A DNA stretch of 64,000 nucleotides, taken from NCBI GenBank assembly GCA_027574665.1, contig CM050659.1, positions 21,429,001 to 21,493,000 on the forward strand, given 5' to 3'. How positions within the stretch are numbered: the stretch's first letter is position 1; each line of letters starts with the position of its first letter. Below the pieces are notes generated by a model. It worked only from the letters and a program-made list of their open reading frames with translations, was not told the DNA's origin and ran no database searches. Source of the DNA: Rhynochetos jubatus. Lineage: Eukaryota > Chordata > Aves > Eurypygiformes > Rhynochetidae. Below are positions 50,581 to 62,900 of the stretch, one piece after another. The position numbers and the translations under genes were made by a program.

Positions 50581-50834
50581 CTACACGCCATCAAGATTCA
50601 TGAGTTTTTCAGATGAAGTCATCTGAGTGATTGCTTTCCCAGCTGCTCCCATGATGTACGGGCTGCTGACAGTTTCTTTTGCCATTACTTGCCTCCAGTT
50701 TGCAAACTCACTGCCTACTTGATCACTGAAGGGTAACAAGTGTTTCCAAAGAATCTGAACTGCTAATACGTGGCGTGTAACAAAGGTGCCGGGCTGCAAG
50801 ATCTGAGGCCCGATCCGCTGATAACTTCGGTTAC
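50581..50834 (-). CDS. Candidate terminal coding exon of an unrecognised gene
   Basis: A pyrimidine-rich tract and TTGTGGCAG acceptor precede an open frame of 83 residues that ends in TAG, with AATAAA 65 nt further on. The sequence includes QRIGPQILQPGTFVTRHVLA, VQILWKHLLPF and SEFANWRQVMAKETVSSPYI. Its composition is that of a folded helical protein, with two Trp and a balanced mix of hydrophobic and charged residues. I recognise no family. I could not find an upstream exon with a matching phase; a nearby exon-like segment at 51,175-51,274 has the wrong phase. The frame also stays open to an ATG at 50,958. Frames of this length occur by chance in a window this size, so this is a candidate only. 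Confidence 0.3.
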
Positions 50835-53800
50835 CTGCCACAAGCAAACGAAAGGCATGACAAAAAGAGTGGTTTATCTCAGCTGCTCTTCCACACTGAT
50901 TTTTATTCAGGATAGCTCTTCCTCTGCTTGACAACCTCATCACATCACACCATCGCACTGTGATACCCAGTGGAATTAAAATAACTAAGACAACTCTAAT
51001 GAGATTATGAACAAATCAGGATAGGAAGCATCATCACATCATTCTTCCTGAGAATTAAAGCCAACTAAACAAGTTCCCAGTACGAAGCTCCTAGCAATCA
51101 AAAGGAAAAGTCTCATCAAAACCAGGCAGGAAGCAAGCGGTCGCTTTTAATTCACCTCTCATTAGCTTCCTCACCTTAACAAAGCACAGCATTTCCAAAG
51201 CACTGCCCAGCTCCAGGGAATCCAGGTTCTCCCAGGGAAAACACCCCGCCACATCCCAGCTCGAGAAGCTGGTGCTGGAGCAGTGGTGGGAAACTGGCTG
51301 CTGGCAGGCAGAGCCAGGCTCCAGCTGCTGCTGGGGCCCCCGTGGCACACACAGTTGGAGAAGGGCAGCGGAGGGAAAACGAGATATACAACCATTGATT
51401 CAGGATGAATGGCATACACAATTATTATTTCGCCTCCCGAGGTAAAAGGCTATGCAGTGTCACTGAATTCAGGCCCCATCAGAGGACAGCTAAGTTGCAG
51501 AGCCTGGACATGGAAAAGCTTCTCCCAGAGACTTCAATTTCCTCCGGAGGCCAGTTAATGTGTATTAAAATGACAAGGATTAGCACCCAGGTGAAAACTG
51601 GGCAGGCAAAGCAATGCTCAGACCCCAGAGGCTGCTTTAGTCTCTTTCCTAAACTGGAGGATGCCAAAAGCAGAGAGATTTTAGCAATTCCTCCCTATTT
51701 GGAGAAGGGAGCAGATGAGGTCAGTGCTAAGGTCCCTGCGTCCAAGCATGTCCTGGAAAGAGCGAGAATTAAAAACTAGCTGTTTTTTAAAATAATGAGA
51801 ATCCCTTGCATTCAGTTGACAGCATGAATCGGTGCGTTTGAAAAGCACCAAACACTAGCATTCTTTTAACATCTATCCACCTAGACCCGACATTTCAGAG
51901 ACAGCAGAAGCAGGTGGAATCCAGAGAGTTCAGCACAATTGCATGGATTTGATGCCAGCTTTTAATTTGGCACGATAATCCTAAAATTACATTATCATAC
52001 CTGTTAAGGCAGGCAGGCACCATATAAATTACACAGCTACATGCACTCTTAAGCTGAAAGCATTTTTCATTTTAGAGAAGTACAACAAATGCTGCCAAAC
52101 TCAAGGAACACTATCACATAACAGTTTCAGAAATTGTTAACCTACGAAAATGCAAACAATGATTAGAAAAAAACCCCTTTCCCTCAGCTAAGATTGACAG
52201 ACGGTTTAATCCCCAGACCTCCACTGTGAATTTTCCATCTTGTTTTGCTTTATTAGCTTCAGTTCTGAAAGTACATGAAAAAGAACAAGGGGGAAAAAAG
52301 CCGTAACAATGAGAGTTAATCATATGCAGTGAAAAGGTTACGTAGCCAATGCAAATTCAAGGGAACAGCGATTCTACAAAGACAGAATCATTTTAACTGT
52401 GATTTATCATGCAGGGCAGAGCTCGCTTTGGTTTTGAGCCACAGCACATAAATGGATTATTGGGTGGTGGCACTCTTTGTTAGAAAGTCATTCTTCAGCC
52501 TGCATCAGCCAGGACACTCATGGTTCACAGCTCACCCACCAAATGAGGAGTAAAACCACTTCCACTAGCACACAACCGCTGCAAAACCATCACTCGGCTT
52601 CTGCAACAAAACTCTCTCCAGCACTCCCATCATCCTAGTCCAGAACAATCCCAGGCTTTAGCTCGTATTTAGCTCATTTCAGAAAGACAAAGGGGTTGCA
52701 GTGCTGCTGAGCTTTGCTAAGTTAAACATGGAACTCTACAGGAAGTTTTTCAGTTAGGTCTCAGGCCGACAGAAGCGACCAATAAGTATCATGGCAGTGC
52801 GTGGCTGGGTACGCTGCCTTGCTCTGGGTGTGCCTCTGGGCTTCATTTTTTTAAGGACTGACACTTCTATTTATAGAGCCAATACAAGGGAGTTGCTGGG
52901 AAGGGAACATTTCTGAATACATTTCAGTGTACACAGATTTGAGTCACCAAGTCTGTTAACACACAGTTCCTGGTACTGGCCCCTTCCATTTTATCTCAAG
53001 ATAAGAGTCTTTGCTGCACCCACGGCAAAGCGAGTGCTGCCGTTGCTGCACTCTGGGCTGTTCTCTCCCTTTAGCCGAGGGCCAGCGGCATAAGCAAGAG
53101 CTTCTTCATTGTCCCGCTGTAACTTAACCACCATCAAACCAAACAGGATTTTGCTTTCTGTGTTCCGTTCTTTCACGAAAGTGACGTCTGAACAGGCAGT
53201 GCTGCTCTCTAGTAGCAATGAGCTACAAGCAAAACCAGCAGCTGACAGGTACCATCTATTACCTTCACAGGAGAATAACCCCGGATGGCTGGGAAGATTA
53301 GCGTTAGGGTACACGTCTGTGGTTTGTCCGTGAGAAATGAGCCCCAGGCTGGTATTAGTCAAAAGTTAATGCTACTGGTGTTCAGTATCCTCCGTAGGAC
53401 AGGACTGATGGTTGTAATCATGCGCTATGAGATGGATCCACTCCGTAATTGGTAATCTCAGCCCGGCGTCCCAAGCTTAAACGGGGGCAGATTAGTGCAG
53501 AAGTTGTGTTATTGGCGCCTGTTCTCTGGTCAGACTGAGCGTTTCACCCTCCAGGAAAGCAGCTGTGTCATCTTTCAGGGACTTAATTGACAAGAGGTGA
53601 ATATAACAGGGAGAAAATACGTATTAGCTGAGGGTGCCTTAAGTGCCAGAGAAAGGACTTTGGTGCTGAGAAGTGAGAAGGAATTAGAGGACACACTGAT
53701 ATTGTGGTAGAGGCACCGGATCATGCAGGCACCGGATCATGGACATGTGTGCTGACCTGCAGTGCAGGGTGGGAACGTTTTATGCATCTTCAAAACTGCT

Positions 53801-54614
53801 GTCCTCTGAAAACGATCAGTGCTCTGTGATCTACTAGTCAGACTCCTTCTGCCACAGGCAATCACTGAAATGGGTCTAGAGGTTGTTCAGATCATTCACA
53901 CTCATCCATGGCTAACTGACTGGAAAACAGCAGCAGCTCCCATTTTAGGGTGGCCTGGGGAAAGCCAGTGAGAACTTCCCATGCGCTTTTGGGATCCCTT
54001 CATGCTTTTTTAAAGAAGGTGAACCTAAACACTTTTCACATTTTGGAAGAAACCTGAATTTGAATTTCAGCCTTTCAATGTACATATTCCTTTTTTGGAC
54101 TCCTGGTCACACGTGCATCCTTGCATGAGACATTTAACTCTGGCAAGTCTTCTCCCCATCACTAAAAGGCAAGCCCTGCCCACCCTGTGGGAATGCTGTG
54201 TGAAACGCTGACAGTCAGAACTAAGGAAAAGACATTTTTTATAAAACTTTTGGAGATGGCTCATATAAGAACATAATCAAACCTGACATCTGCCCAGAGA
54301 TTATTCAGGCATCTGCCATGCACAAAAATACCTGGCAGAATAAAATTCACCTAAATCCATAAACCTCATGCCAACAGTAACTGATGGAACCAGTCGCTCC
54401 CCGCTTCTATGCTCAAGAATCTACCACCACATCACATGAGAGATGAGGGAGAGCCTGGGCATAGCTCTTCCCTCCAACCTACCATGGCCAGATGCTGAGC
54501 TTCACCTGCCAAAAGGGCTTCCCCAGATGCAGCATGGCCCCTGCCATGGAAGGGGTGGCTGCCCTTGCCTGCTACTAGAAAGATGGGATCATCAGGCATG
54601 GACTAGACCCATGT
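50835..54614. other. Intergenic stretch with weak coding-like frames
   Basis: A minus-strand frame at 52,991-53,362 (123 codons) and an exon-like segment at 51,175-51,274 were examined; neither has complete support. A 16-bp tandem duplication lies at 53,711-53,742. Nothing else is recognised. Confidence 0.4.
53711..53742 (+). repeat. 16-bp tandem duplication
   Basis: AGGCACCGGATCATGC is followed at once by AGGCACCGGATCATGG; 15 of 16 bases agree. It is a local duplication with no attached feature. Confidence 0.9.
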
Positions 54615-55325
54615 TCAGGACAGTCTGGGTAGAGAATGGATCGAGAGCAGCCCTGAGAAGGGCCTGGGGGTACTGGTGGATGAAAAGCTGGAGATGAGCT
54701 GGCAGTGTGCGCTGGCAGCCCAGAAAGCCAACCAGATCCTGGGCTGTAGCCAGAGAAGTGTGGCCAGCAGGGCGAGGGAGGGGATACTCCCTTTGCTCTC
54801 ATAAGACCCTACCTGGAGTTCTGCATCCAGCTCTGGGGCCCCCAACATAAGAAGGACATGGACCTGTTGGAGAGAGTCCAGAGGAGGCCACAAAGATGCT
54901 CCGAGGGCTGGAGCACCTCTGCTATGGGGACAGGCTGGGAGAGTTGGGGGTGTTCAGCCTGGAGAAGAGAAGGCTCTGGGGAGACCTTATAGCAGCTTTG
55001 CAATACCTGAAGGGGCTACAGGAAAGCTGAGGGGGACTTTTTACAAGGGCAGGGAGTGACAGGACAAGGGGTAACAGGTTTCAATTGAAAGAGGGAAGAT
55101 TTAGATTGGATATCAGGAAAAAATTCTGCCCGGAGAGGGTGGGGAGGCACTGGGACAGGTTGCCCAGAGAAGCTGCGGATGCCCCATCCCTGGAAGCGTC
55201 CCAGGCCAGGCTGGATGAGGCTTCGAGCAACCTGGTCTAGTGGAAGGTGTCCCTTCCCATGGCAGGGGGTGGCACTGGATGATTTTTAAGGTCCCTTCCA
55301 ACCCAAACCATTCTATGATTCTATG
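54615..55325 (+). repeat. CR1 LINE, 3' portion about 0.7 kb
   Basis: The element runs from the reverse-transcriptase C-terminal part (GAGAGCAGCCCTGAGAAGGG, TGGTGGATGAAAAGCTGGAG, CTGGAGTTCTGCATCCAGCT, GGGGCCCCCAACATAAGAAG) to the terminal AACCATTCTATGATTCTATG tail. It is 5'-truncated, as nearly all CR1 copies are, and it is not functional. It lies about 1 kb upstream of VSIG1, in the same orientation. Confidence 0.93.
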
Positions 55326-56339
55326 TTTTCCACAAGCATGACTAAAAAGTCACCGACCATTTTACTTGTATTGGTCCGAGGTGCAGACACACATCTAAAA
55401 GGCAATGCTGCCCTCTGTTCTGTCTTCAGCCACTCACCCACGCACGGCTGTGTACAGAGCCAGCTATTGAATCAGCCTCGGCCAATTGACACGGAATAAA
55501 GAAAGCAAAGCTGGCTCCTGCAAGAAGTTGAGCACCTTCAGCTCCTAATAAGCTTCAGAGACTTAGGGAAGGTGTTTTGCATGCAGCAAGGACAAGGTAA
55601 TCTACTGTAACCTACTGTCATTAGTTCTTCAAGGCCTAACCTTCAGTCATTGCTTTTTCACTATATAAATCAGGTATTAATATTTAAATAAAAATCAATA
55701 TATTCACCTTGTCATTTTGTGTTAGTAGCATCCAACTCCATAGATTAAAACTAGAAGAAACAGATATTATCAGTGCAGAAACAATTTCCATTTTATCAAT
55801 ATTTTGGTGTATTATCTTACTGATGAGTTCAATACAGAAGTTTCAAGGCCATCTTAAGTCCAATGCAACCATTCTCTATAAAACTGTATGAGAAATATGT
55901 TTTAAAATGAAAACGTACTAACGATGTACTATCTCCACGTGCCCATTTTTAAAAGAAATGATAGAATTAAGAGAAAATAAAGATTATTCCTTATTCATAT
56001 TAGGCTTGACTCCAACACTGATAATCAAATTGACTGTTAAATAGCTCCAAAAATACTTTTTTTGGATTCAGTGGAAGTACTTACGCAGGCAAATACTGCT
56101 GGTCCCTGGCAAAAGTGGGAGAATCTGGGCTTCTCTGAGTCAAAGGTTCATTATTAACAAACCCTCTGTTGCTCAAACCCCACAAAATGGTTTCAACTGA
56201 ACAGTCACACCACTAGTTGGAGAAAGGCACACGTGATAAAGAAGGAGAATGAAAAAGCTTATTGACACGTTGATAAACAGCTGATAAGAACAACACTAAC
56301 CCACTTCAAAAAATAACAGTTGAGTTGTAGTCGAAGCCA
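55326..56339. other. Upstream region of VSIG1
   Basis: A/T-rich DNA without any supported gene. The proximal 150 bp contain three GATA motifs, listed separately. Confidence 0.5.
56235..56290 (+). promoter_or_regulatory. Cluster of three GATA motifs and a FOX-like site upstream of VSIG1
   Basis: GATA cores occur at 56,235, 56,272 and 56,283, all followed by AA, which is the preferred GATA-factor context (TGATAAA, TGATAAA, TGATAAG). The middle one overlaps TGATAAACAG, whose reverse complement CTGTTTATCA resembles a FOXA site. The cluster is about 94-145 bp before the ATG. Human VSIG1 is known as a gastric epithelial gene, so a GATA/FOXA promoter would fit; this is an inference from motifs. Confidence 0.35.
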
Positions 56340-56429
56340 GAAGCAGCATCTGGTCTCTTTTCTCTCCCAACATCAAGGAGATGTTTGCAGCGATGCTGGG
56401 GATATTTCCAATTCTAGCCATCGTTACAG
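56340..56429 (+). CDS. VSIG1: VSIG1 exon 1 (5' UTR and signal peptide); frame broken in this sequence
   Basis: This exon precedes the donor ACAG|GTAAGA. The frame continuing into exon 2 reads GIFPILAIVTG, a typical signal-peptide core, joined by G|GC to HVSGVVVTVPEK. The ATG candidates at 56,380 and 56,392 share a frame, but that frame is one base off the signal-peptide frame because of a run of five G at 56,397-56,401; read from ATG it ends at a TAA across the donor. The signal-peptide frame has no upstream ATG before a stop. A four-G run would give MFAAMLGIFPILAIVTG, much like avian VSIG1. Either the G run is a sequence error or this allele is damaged. The exon 5' limit is approximate. Confidence 0.75.
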
Positions 56430-59400
56430 GTAAGAATAACAAACTGATCGCCATAGCACCGGGATAAAGGAACTTGTTGCAATAAGAGAGCAGGTGACCC
56501 TGAGTGGCAAACTAGGAGAACATTCAAGGTTGATTTCAGGATGGAATGAAAATCATGGCTATAATCCTGTGCCATTTTGTTGAAAGCAGCAAGCTGAGCA
56601 CTGACTGGTAAGAGTTTTTTTGCTCAAGAACAGAATTTTAGCTTTGGTAAATTAATGCTTTGCTCTAAAGCCAGGAAGAAGCAAAGAGCTCTCACGCAGA
56701 GCGTTAGGGTCTTTCAGGCGTTACAAGGTTAGGTTTTCTCACATTCGGTTTTTGTCTCCTCTTGATAATGGCCCTGGGAAATGCTGCCTCGGTCCCATCC
56801 CACCAGAAATGCTTCTGAGATGCTTAAGCATGCAGATAATCCTTTGGATTTCCTTGAAGTTAAGTGAGGATGTAATACTTCGTGGAATCTAGGAATTATA
56901 TGGTATATTAAAGATCATATGTGATTCATGTTTCTAGGACATTTCATTGTGCTAAGCTTTATTTTTAATATATACAGAAGCAGACGTTTTAAGCGTAATG
57001 CTCCATGGAGATGAACAGCCTCTGTACTCACTAAAGAAAATGGAAGTTAGTTTTCACATTTTCTTTTTAAGATGGAATTACCTGGTTTGGATGTCAGAGA
57101 AATATTTTAAATAGTTGCTCCTGGTGTTTCAATGTTCTCTCTCAAGAATCCCACAGATTTTTGCCTTAGAAATGAAAAGTAATTCAGTGTTACTACCAGT
57201 ACTTTCCAAAACAATGATGTCCTCTAATTTTAAAGTTCTGGGTTTCAGACTAGCGATGTGTCCGTACTGATGGCTGCCATGGCCTGGGGGTTTCTGCAGT
57301 GGCTAGAGAAAGATCAGCAAGCTTGGATTTGCTCTGTGAGCGTTAAAAACTACATGGGACTTGAGTGAATGTGGGTGATTCCCAATTAACTGCAATGACT
57401 TTCTCTGTAGCAAGAAATGGTCTTCGTGTAATATTAATGAGTAAAAGACACAGACCAACTATGTTTAACAAGCTATGGTCCTGTTCACACTAGCTTTTTT
57501 CACTGAGTTACTCCTTATTCATGCATTTTTTTCAATGAAAGCAAACAGCCTGTATGTACGATATGGGATTATGAGTTTGAAACTGTAAACAGCAAACTAA
57601 ATGCAAAGCAAAACTCCTACTAATCTCCGTGGTGAGGGAACAGGTTCTGCGTGTCCAGTTTGGTCCATTTTCAGTCAAAATCTCCATCTTACAATTACCG
57701 ATGGCTTTAAACAGCCTCACTGGACAAAGGGAGTTGGTTTTGTCTTTGTGTTTTTACTACAGCGAAACCTATTTCAACTAAATGTATTTGTTTGTGGAAA
57801 CTAGAATGCGTTGTGGAGTTGTTTCTGCTAGAATTAATTTCTTCTGGAAAAGCTTGTAACAGCCAGGCTCTGTGGCACTCCTGACTCCAAACCAAGAGAA
57901 TGATAAAGAAAATACGCAGAGCAGATGACTGGAAAATTGATATTTTCAGTAGAATGACATCTTGTTGAAAGACCATAGCCTTAATCCAGTGAAGAACAGA
58001 AAATAAATACATGCAAACCTGAAAGAAACTATCATCTTCTGGCTAACTTTAATTCTTAAAGCTGAGAACAGTGAACCAAGACATGTAATATTACATGGCT
58101 TTTAAATTAGATCTCAGTAAGAATTAAGCTCCTGTGAACTCAGAGGACAAGGAGGATTTGCAGCCAGCACTGGGATCCCCTCTTTCCCCAAGGCAGGTTT
58201 GACACATTTAGGTCAGTCTGCAGCCATTCCTGTGAGACTGTCCTCACATATCGTGTAAATCTTGCTGTAGTTTAAACTCGCTAGTCCTCATCTGAGCCAC
58301 CACCAACACGGAAAGTAGATTATTCCCTTCTTCCTTGCAGTGAGCTTTTATTATTGAAGCTATCAAACAAGCAAAACAGATCCTGAAGAGTCCAGACTCT
58401 AGGTTCAGATAGCTTTGCATATAGTAGCAACTGATGAAACTGCAATATTTCAGGGTTGAAAATGTCAAAATACGTTGTATTTCTTTTTTCAACATTATTT
58501 TCTCTCATAGGGCTGATAATTTGAGCAAAATACTCTTTCAGTATCACTGGAGGTTCTGCTTAAACTCTCAAAAGCAGCACCTGAACATAAGATTCTTCTC
58601 ATTCCACTGAAAAGAATATTTAGTTTGTTTTGCCTCTATTATTCATATGTGCAATAAGCCCATGTGAAAATTATTATTATTCTAACATGAAGTTCTCACG
58701 TTGCCTGTTTTGCATAGAAAGCTCTGAAAAGCATGTTTTCCATTGCATTCAAAAGAAAGGTATTCTCCTTCAGAATCTTTAGACAGTAGATTTAAAACTA
58801 GACTCAGTAATCTAGCAAGACCCTGAAATAGAGACCTGTTTTTCTGACAGCTCTAGCTTCAATGTGGTATGTTCCTTTTGCTAGTAACTTACAGGGAGGA
58901 CAGACACAGATAATACTGTAAGACAGTGCTCGATTCCTTTCATTAATATGGCTGTGAGGGCAAGACTGATCGGGACATTATGGGCAAGGGCTCATAGGTT
59001 ATGTTTGCCCCCTCTCTGTTTAGAGCACAAGAGAAAGGGTTGATCAAGTTATCACAGAATTTCTCACAACCCACATAATAAAAGCAGTTCCAAAAAGCTT
59101 AGTTTGGCATTTCCAGTGTAAAAGCATTGGAAAAGAACAGCTGCTGCATGTAAGCGCTAAGAAACCTCAAAAAAGGCAAAGTCATTAGCCAAAGAAAAGC
59201 AGAACAAGGCTGTTGGGCTCCAACCTGGGGGAACCCAACAGTGCCACTGAGTCCGAGTCAGAACGTAAGAATCTGAAGAGAGGACACTGTAGGAGATGAT
59301 GATCCACAGTAAAGAAGATCAGACATCTACAGGAATAACTGCAAAAACATGGGGCAAGAAGGGTGTAAAAGAGGGCTTAGACAGCTGTGAATGAGAGTGT

Positions 59401-59742
59401 GAGGTGGTGGAGAGCACTGTGAGTGCAGGAGGTTGGGTTTAGCCACAGGCGTAGCGCGAAGACAAGTCCCTGCAAGTACATATTTAGGAACTCTGCTTTT
59501 TCAGCGTATTATTTGCTGTAAGGGCACAGGTGTTCTGGGGGATTTATTTGCTTGTTAGCTTTTACCCACTCCCAGCCTGTTATCACTAAACTCTCCACAC
59601 AAAGCCCAAGGGAAACTGTACCGAAAAGAATGACTAGCCATGTCCTATGGGTTTCTTGGATGAGGCTGGGAGCAAGGCACTCCTGCACGGCGCCCAGGGC
59701 CAGCCCCCGCTGATCTCTCCTCACCACACTTACTGTCCACAG
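56430..59742 (+). other. VSIG1 intron 1
   Basis: This 3.3-kb, A/T-rich intron starts GTAAGAATAA and ends TACTGTCCACAG. No supported coding sequence or recognisable repeat is seen. Confidence 0.6.
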
Positions 59743-59903
59743 GCCACGTCAGCGGTGTTGTGGTGACCGTCCCGGAGAAGATAGTAAATGTCACGACAGG
59801 CGGAAACGCAACCCTCCTCTGCACATACAAAAGTTCTGGACCGCTGGGAAATTTCTTTATTCAGTGGAGCTTTTACAGTGCCAAACAGAGCCAACTGCAT
59901 ACC
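59743..59903 (+). CDS. VSIG1: VSIG1 exon 2 (N-terminal half of the V-set domain)
   Basis: The acceptor is CTGTCCACAG and the donor CATACC|GTAAGA; it enters in phase 1 and leaves in phase 0. It encodes GVVVTVPEKIVNVTTGGNAT, LLCTYKSSG and FFIQWSFYSAKQSQLHT. The Cys of strand B and the Trp of strand C of an Ig V domain are present, with two N-glycosylation sequons (NVT, NAT). The pattern VTxPxxxVNVTxGxNxTLLCxY...IQWSF matches VSIG1 better than VSIG2 or GPA33. VSIG1 is a CTX-family cell-surface protein of epithelial junctions. The second half of the V domain, the C2 domain, membrane segment and tail must lie beyond the window. Confidence 0.88.
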
Positions 59904-62900
59904 GTAAGATCTTTATTTATTATTAATATGAAGTTATATTTAAGATATCCTTAAGTCCTCAAAGTATCTTGTTACGCTTGACAGTGTTAGCCTCACTATA
60001 GACCAGGGATGCAGGTAATGTTGGTGTTCCTACCCTTAAGACAAGGTACTGGGGTGCAAGGAAATTTAGGGGCAGATGCACAAAGTTATCTAGGCTTCTG
60101 GATCCTACTGGCGTGCCCGAACTCCTTTAGAAACTTAGGAGAAGGTGCAAAAGGGATTCAGATGCTCAAATGCCTTGCTCCAAGTCACACAGGAAGCGTG
60201 GAGCAAAGACCAGATGTCCCAAAATCACAAGAAGGGCTCCAGCCCCTGGGCCAGGTGTCTGGCAGGTATTTCCTGCCATTGTGAAGGCTGCTTTCCTGGT
60301 GAGACGCCCTTGCCTATGACAGCGTGTCCTCCATTTAAGGATCAAACGGGAGCTCCTTGACTCAGCCGCTGTCGCTGCTGTTAGGCGGCTCGGCAAGAGC
60401 AGCGGTGCACAACGATAGGCTGTCGGCACAAAGTGAGTTGTGTTTTGGCAGGACTCTGTAGAAATTGGGCATAGCAGGAAATCTGCCACAGCAAACTTGC
60501 ACTGGCATTTTACGGCATCCCATGGGTGTGAACAATTACAGATCAAAGGCAAATGCTCCCTTGCACTTCCTGAGACCCCGAGGGGCAGCAGAGCCAAACA
60601 CTATCTCCCCTGGGTGTGTAATGAGATGGCGTGGTAGGTCGGAATGTCAGCACGGACACAGCATGGGGACTGTGAAGGACACCAAGTACTAGACAGCTGT
60701 GTGCTGTAACCACTGCCCAAGCCTCTCACGTGGCTGCAAAGACCTTGCAGAGCAGTCTGGTCTGCCTGGCAGGAGTCAGGGATGGGATGTGTAACTTCCT
60801 AGACGTGCTCATGCTGCTGCCCAGGATCCAAGAGCTATCCACTACGTTTTGGTGAGGAAAGGAATCCGTGAATCTCACTCCCAGCATAACATGCAGGGTT
60901 TGAGTTCCCATCAGCTCAGCCCTGATGGGTGCTGAGCAACCAGCAACACCTTCCTTTATAAGAAGGAATGCTGATAAGAACTGCTACTACATCCTTGAAG
61001 GTGACCGTGATTTTTTTCCCATGCCCTGGTATGACGCTTGTGCCTGTTAGACAATTAATCCCTTTTCTCTCCCATTGTTTTTATCCTGTTGTAAACATTC
61101 GTTTCCTACAAGTTCAGTCCTCCTGCCTGGAGTTACACCTGACAGTTGATGTAAAGAGATTTGACTTAGAAAAGTGTCACAGTCCCTACTGGTGATATTC
61201 TTGTCATGTTGAGCAGTTTCCTAATAGTATTGTGTTAGGAAGTTTGCCATTGCTGATAGAGTTAAACCTTCTATTCCGTGTATCAGTTACAGCAGAATTA
61301 GACTGTAATTTGCAGAATGCACAGTATGTGACGCATTTGGCACTGAAGGGCAATAGCCAGTATGTAAGAAACAGCAATTTAACCTCAGACAGAATTGCTC
61401 ACCCTCCTGCAGTACAGCATCGCCACAGATAAAGACTGAATCAGTGCTAAGTACAAACACGGGGCCCAGCCCAAATTCTGACTTTAGCCAAAGGCCAGAC
61501 CGACGTACGCACACCTTGCCTGACTAATTGTATGAATAGCTGTTATCATTTCCTTTGTTCAAGTCAAACCTATTTTATTAAATGAAGAATTAGTCCTGAA
61601 AGGGTGGTAGCTGCAGGTTTCCCAAGCTGTATATAGTACAATAGATTATAATTTTGATCCACTATGTTATATCATACATTATAATCACTTGCTCAGGTGG
61701 GAAGTGAGACAGGTCCAAGACCATCTTCTCCAGATTTGGTTGGAGTCTCTATTTCACTTGCGTCAAATTTTCCATATTGCAATTCAACAAATGCAATACA
61801 TTTTCTGGTCACAACCAAGAGAAAGAAATAAGCAGCCTGTAGTTGCAAGTATTTTAGAGGGAGAATCAGACAGTTTCAAGAGATCCAGGAAGGGAAAACC
61901 ATTTGCACACTGCGAGCAGTGATGAGAAAATACCCCGAGGATCACAATCATAAAATACTGCGGGTGGTTCAGAATATGCTCAACCAGAACTAACTGATGG
62001 GAGGCTACCAAATGTCAGGGAAACCTTCCGGAGCAGCCCCTTCAGCACTCACTCCTGGCTTCTGCAGCTCCCACTGCAGGCAACAGGAAAGCTGTGCCGG
62101 CAAGGGCTGTAAGAAACACGATTGGGAAAAACTGTGTCTGGTTTTCTCCCTGTCTGAAACTAATTTCACGGTAAATTCACTTTCACAGCACAACACACAT
62201 GCATTTGTAACGGATGATTTGCATTTTCATTAAATGAACTCGATTCAATCTGGAAAGGCCACGGGTTAGTGCCTAATCCCGTTCTCCTCGAACACGGAGG
62301 TGGAACTCCCTCTCGATTCATTGCCAGTTATCCCTGGCTGGCACGCTCGGCGAGGCTCGGAGGATACCCCGCGCTCCTCGGAGCCTGCTAACGTGCTTGG
62401 AGGGCACGTGTGTGTGAAGAGCTGCAGCACTGGGGCACTGCTCTCTCTAACATGCTTTTAGCGACCCATTCAGCCCTGTAGTACGTGACCCCGTATCCTT
62501 TTACCACACCTGGTGTGATTCCCTCCCGGTTTGAACCTATTCACAGTAAGATTAATCATGTTAACGCAAGCGCTGGGAAGAGAGGACTGACTGCTCGTGG
62601 AAAATACGGCTCAAGAAATTACACAACACAGCTGAACATGACATTGGATTTCCAACCTCGCTCTGAAACCACAGCAATACGAGGTTGATGCTTGTATTGC
62701 AGGCTGGTGACGTTTCTGAGTTTCAGAAGGACAGAGTGCCTGAAAGCACGCATGTTTTTTTCCTACAAGTTTAAACAACAAATAATCTTCCTACGCAGCT
62801 GGCTTTGCCCCTGGTCGCTTGGCATGTAGCTGAAGTTGTTTCACATTTTGGCCCAAGGAGGAAATAACTGTGTGGCAATGGAGATCAACAGCTTTGGCCT

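Noticed and set aside
51175-51274. Exon-like segment (SSWDVAGCF...LEMLCFVK) with acceptor and donor on the minus strand
   Set aside because: Exits in phase 0, whereas the candidate terminal exon at 50,834 needs phase 1; the alternative frame ends in TAA. No independent support.
52991-53362. 123-codon minus-strand frame
   Set aside because: Has a plausible internal acceptor but no poly(A) signal close by and no recognised domain. Length alone is not significant.
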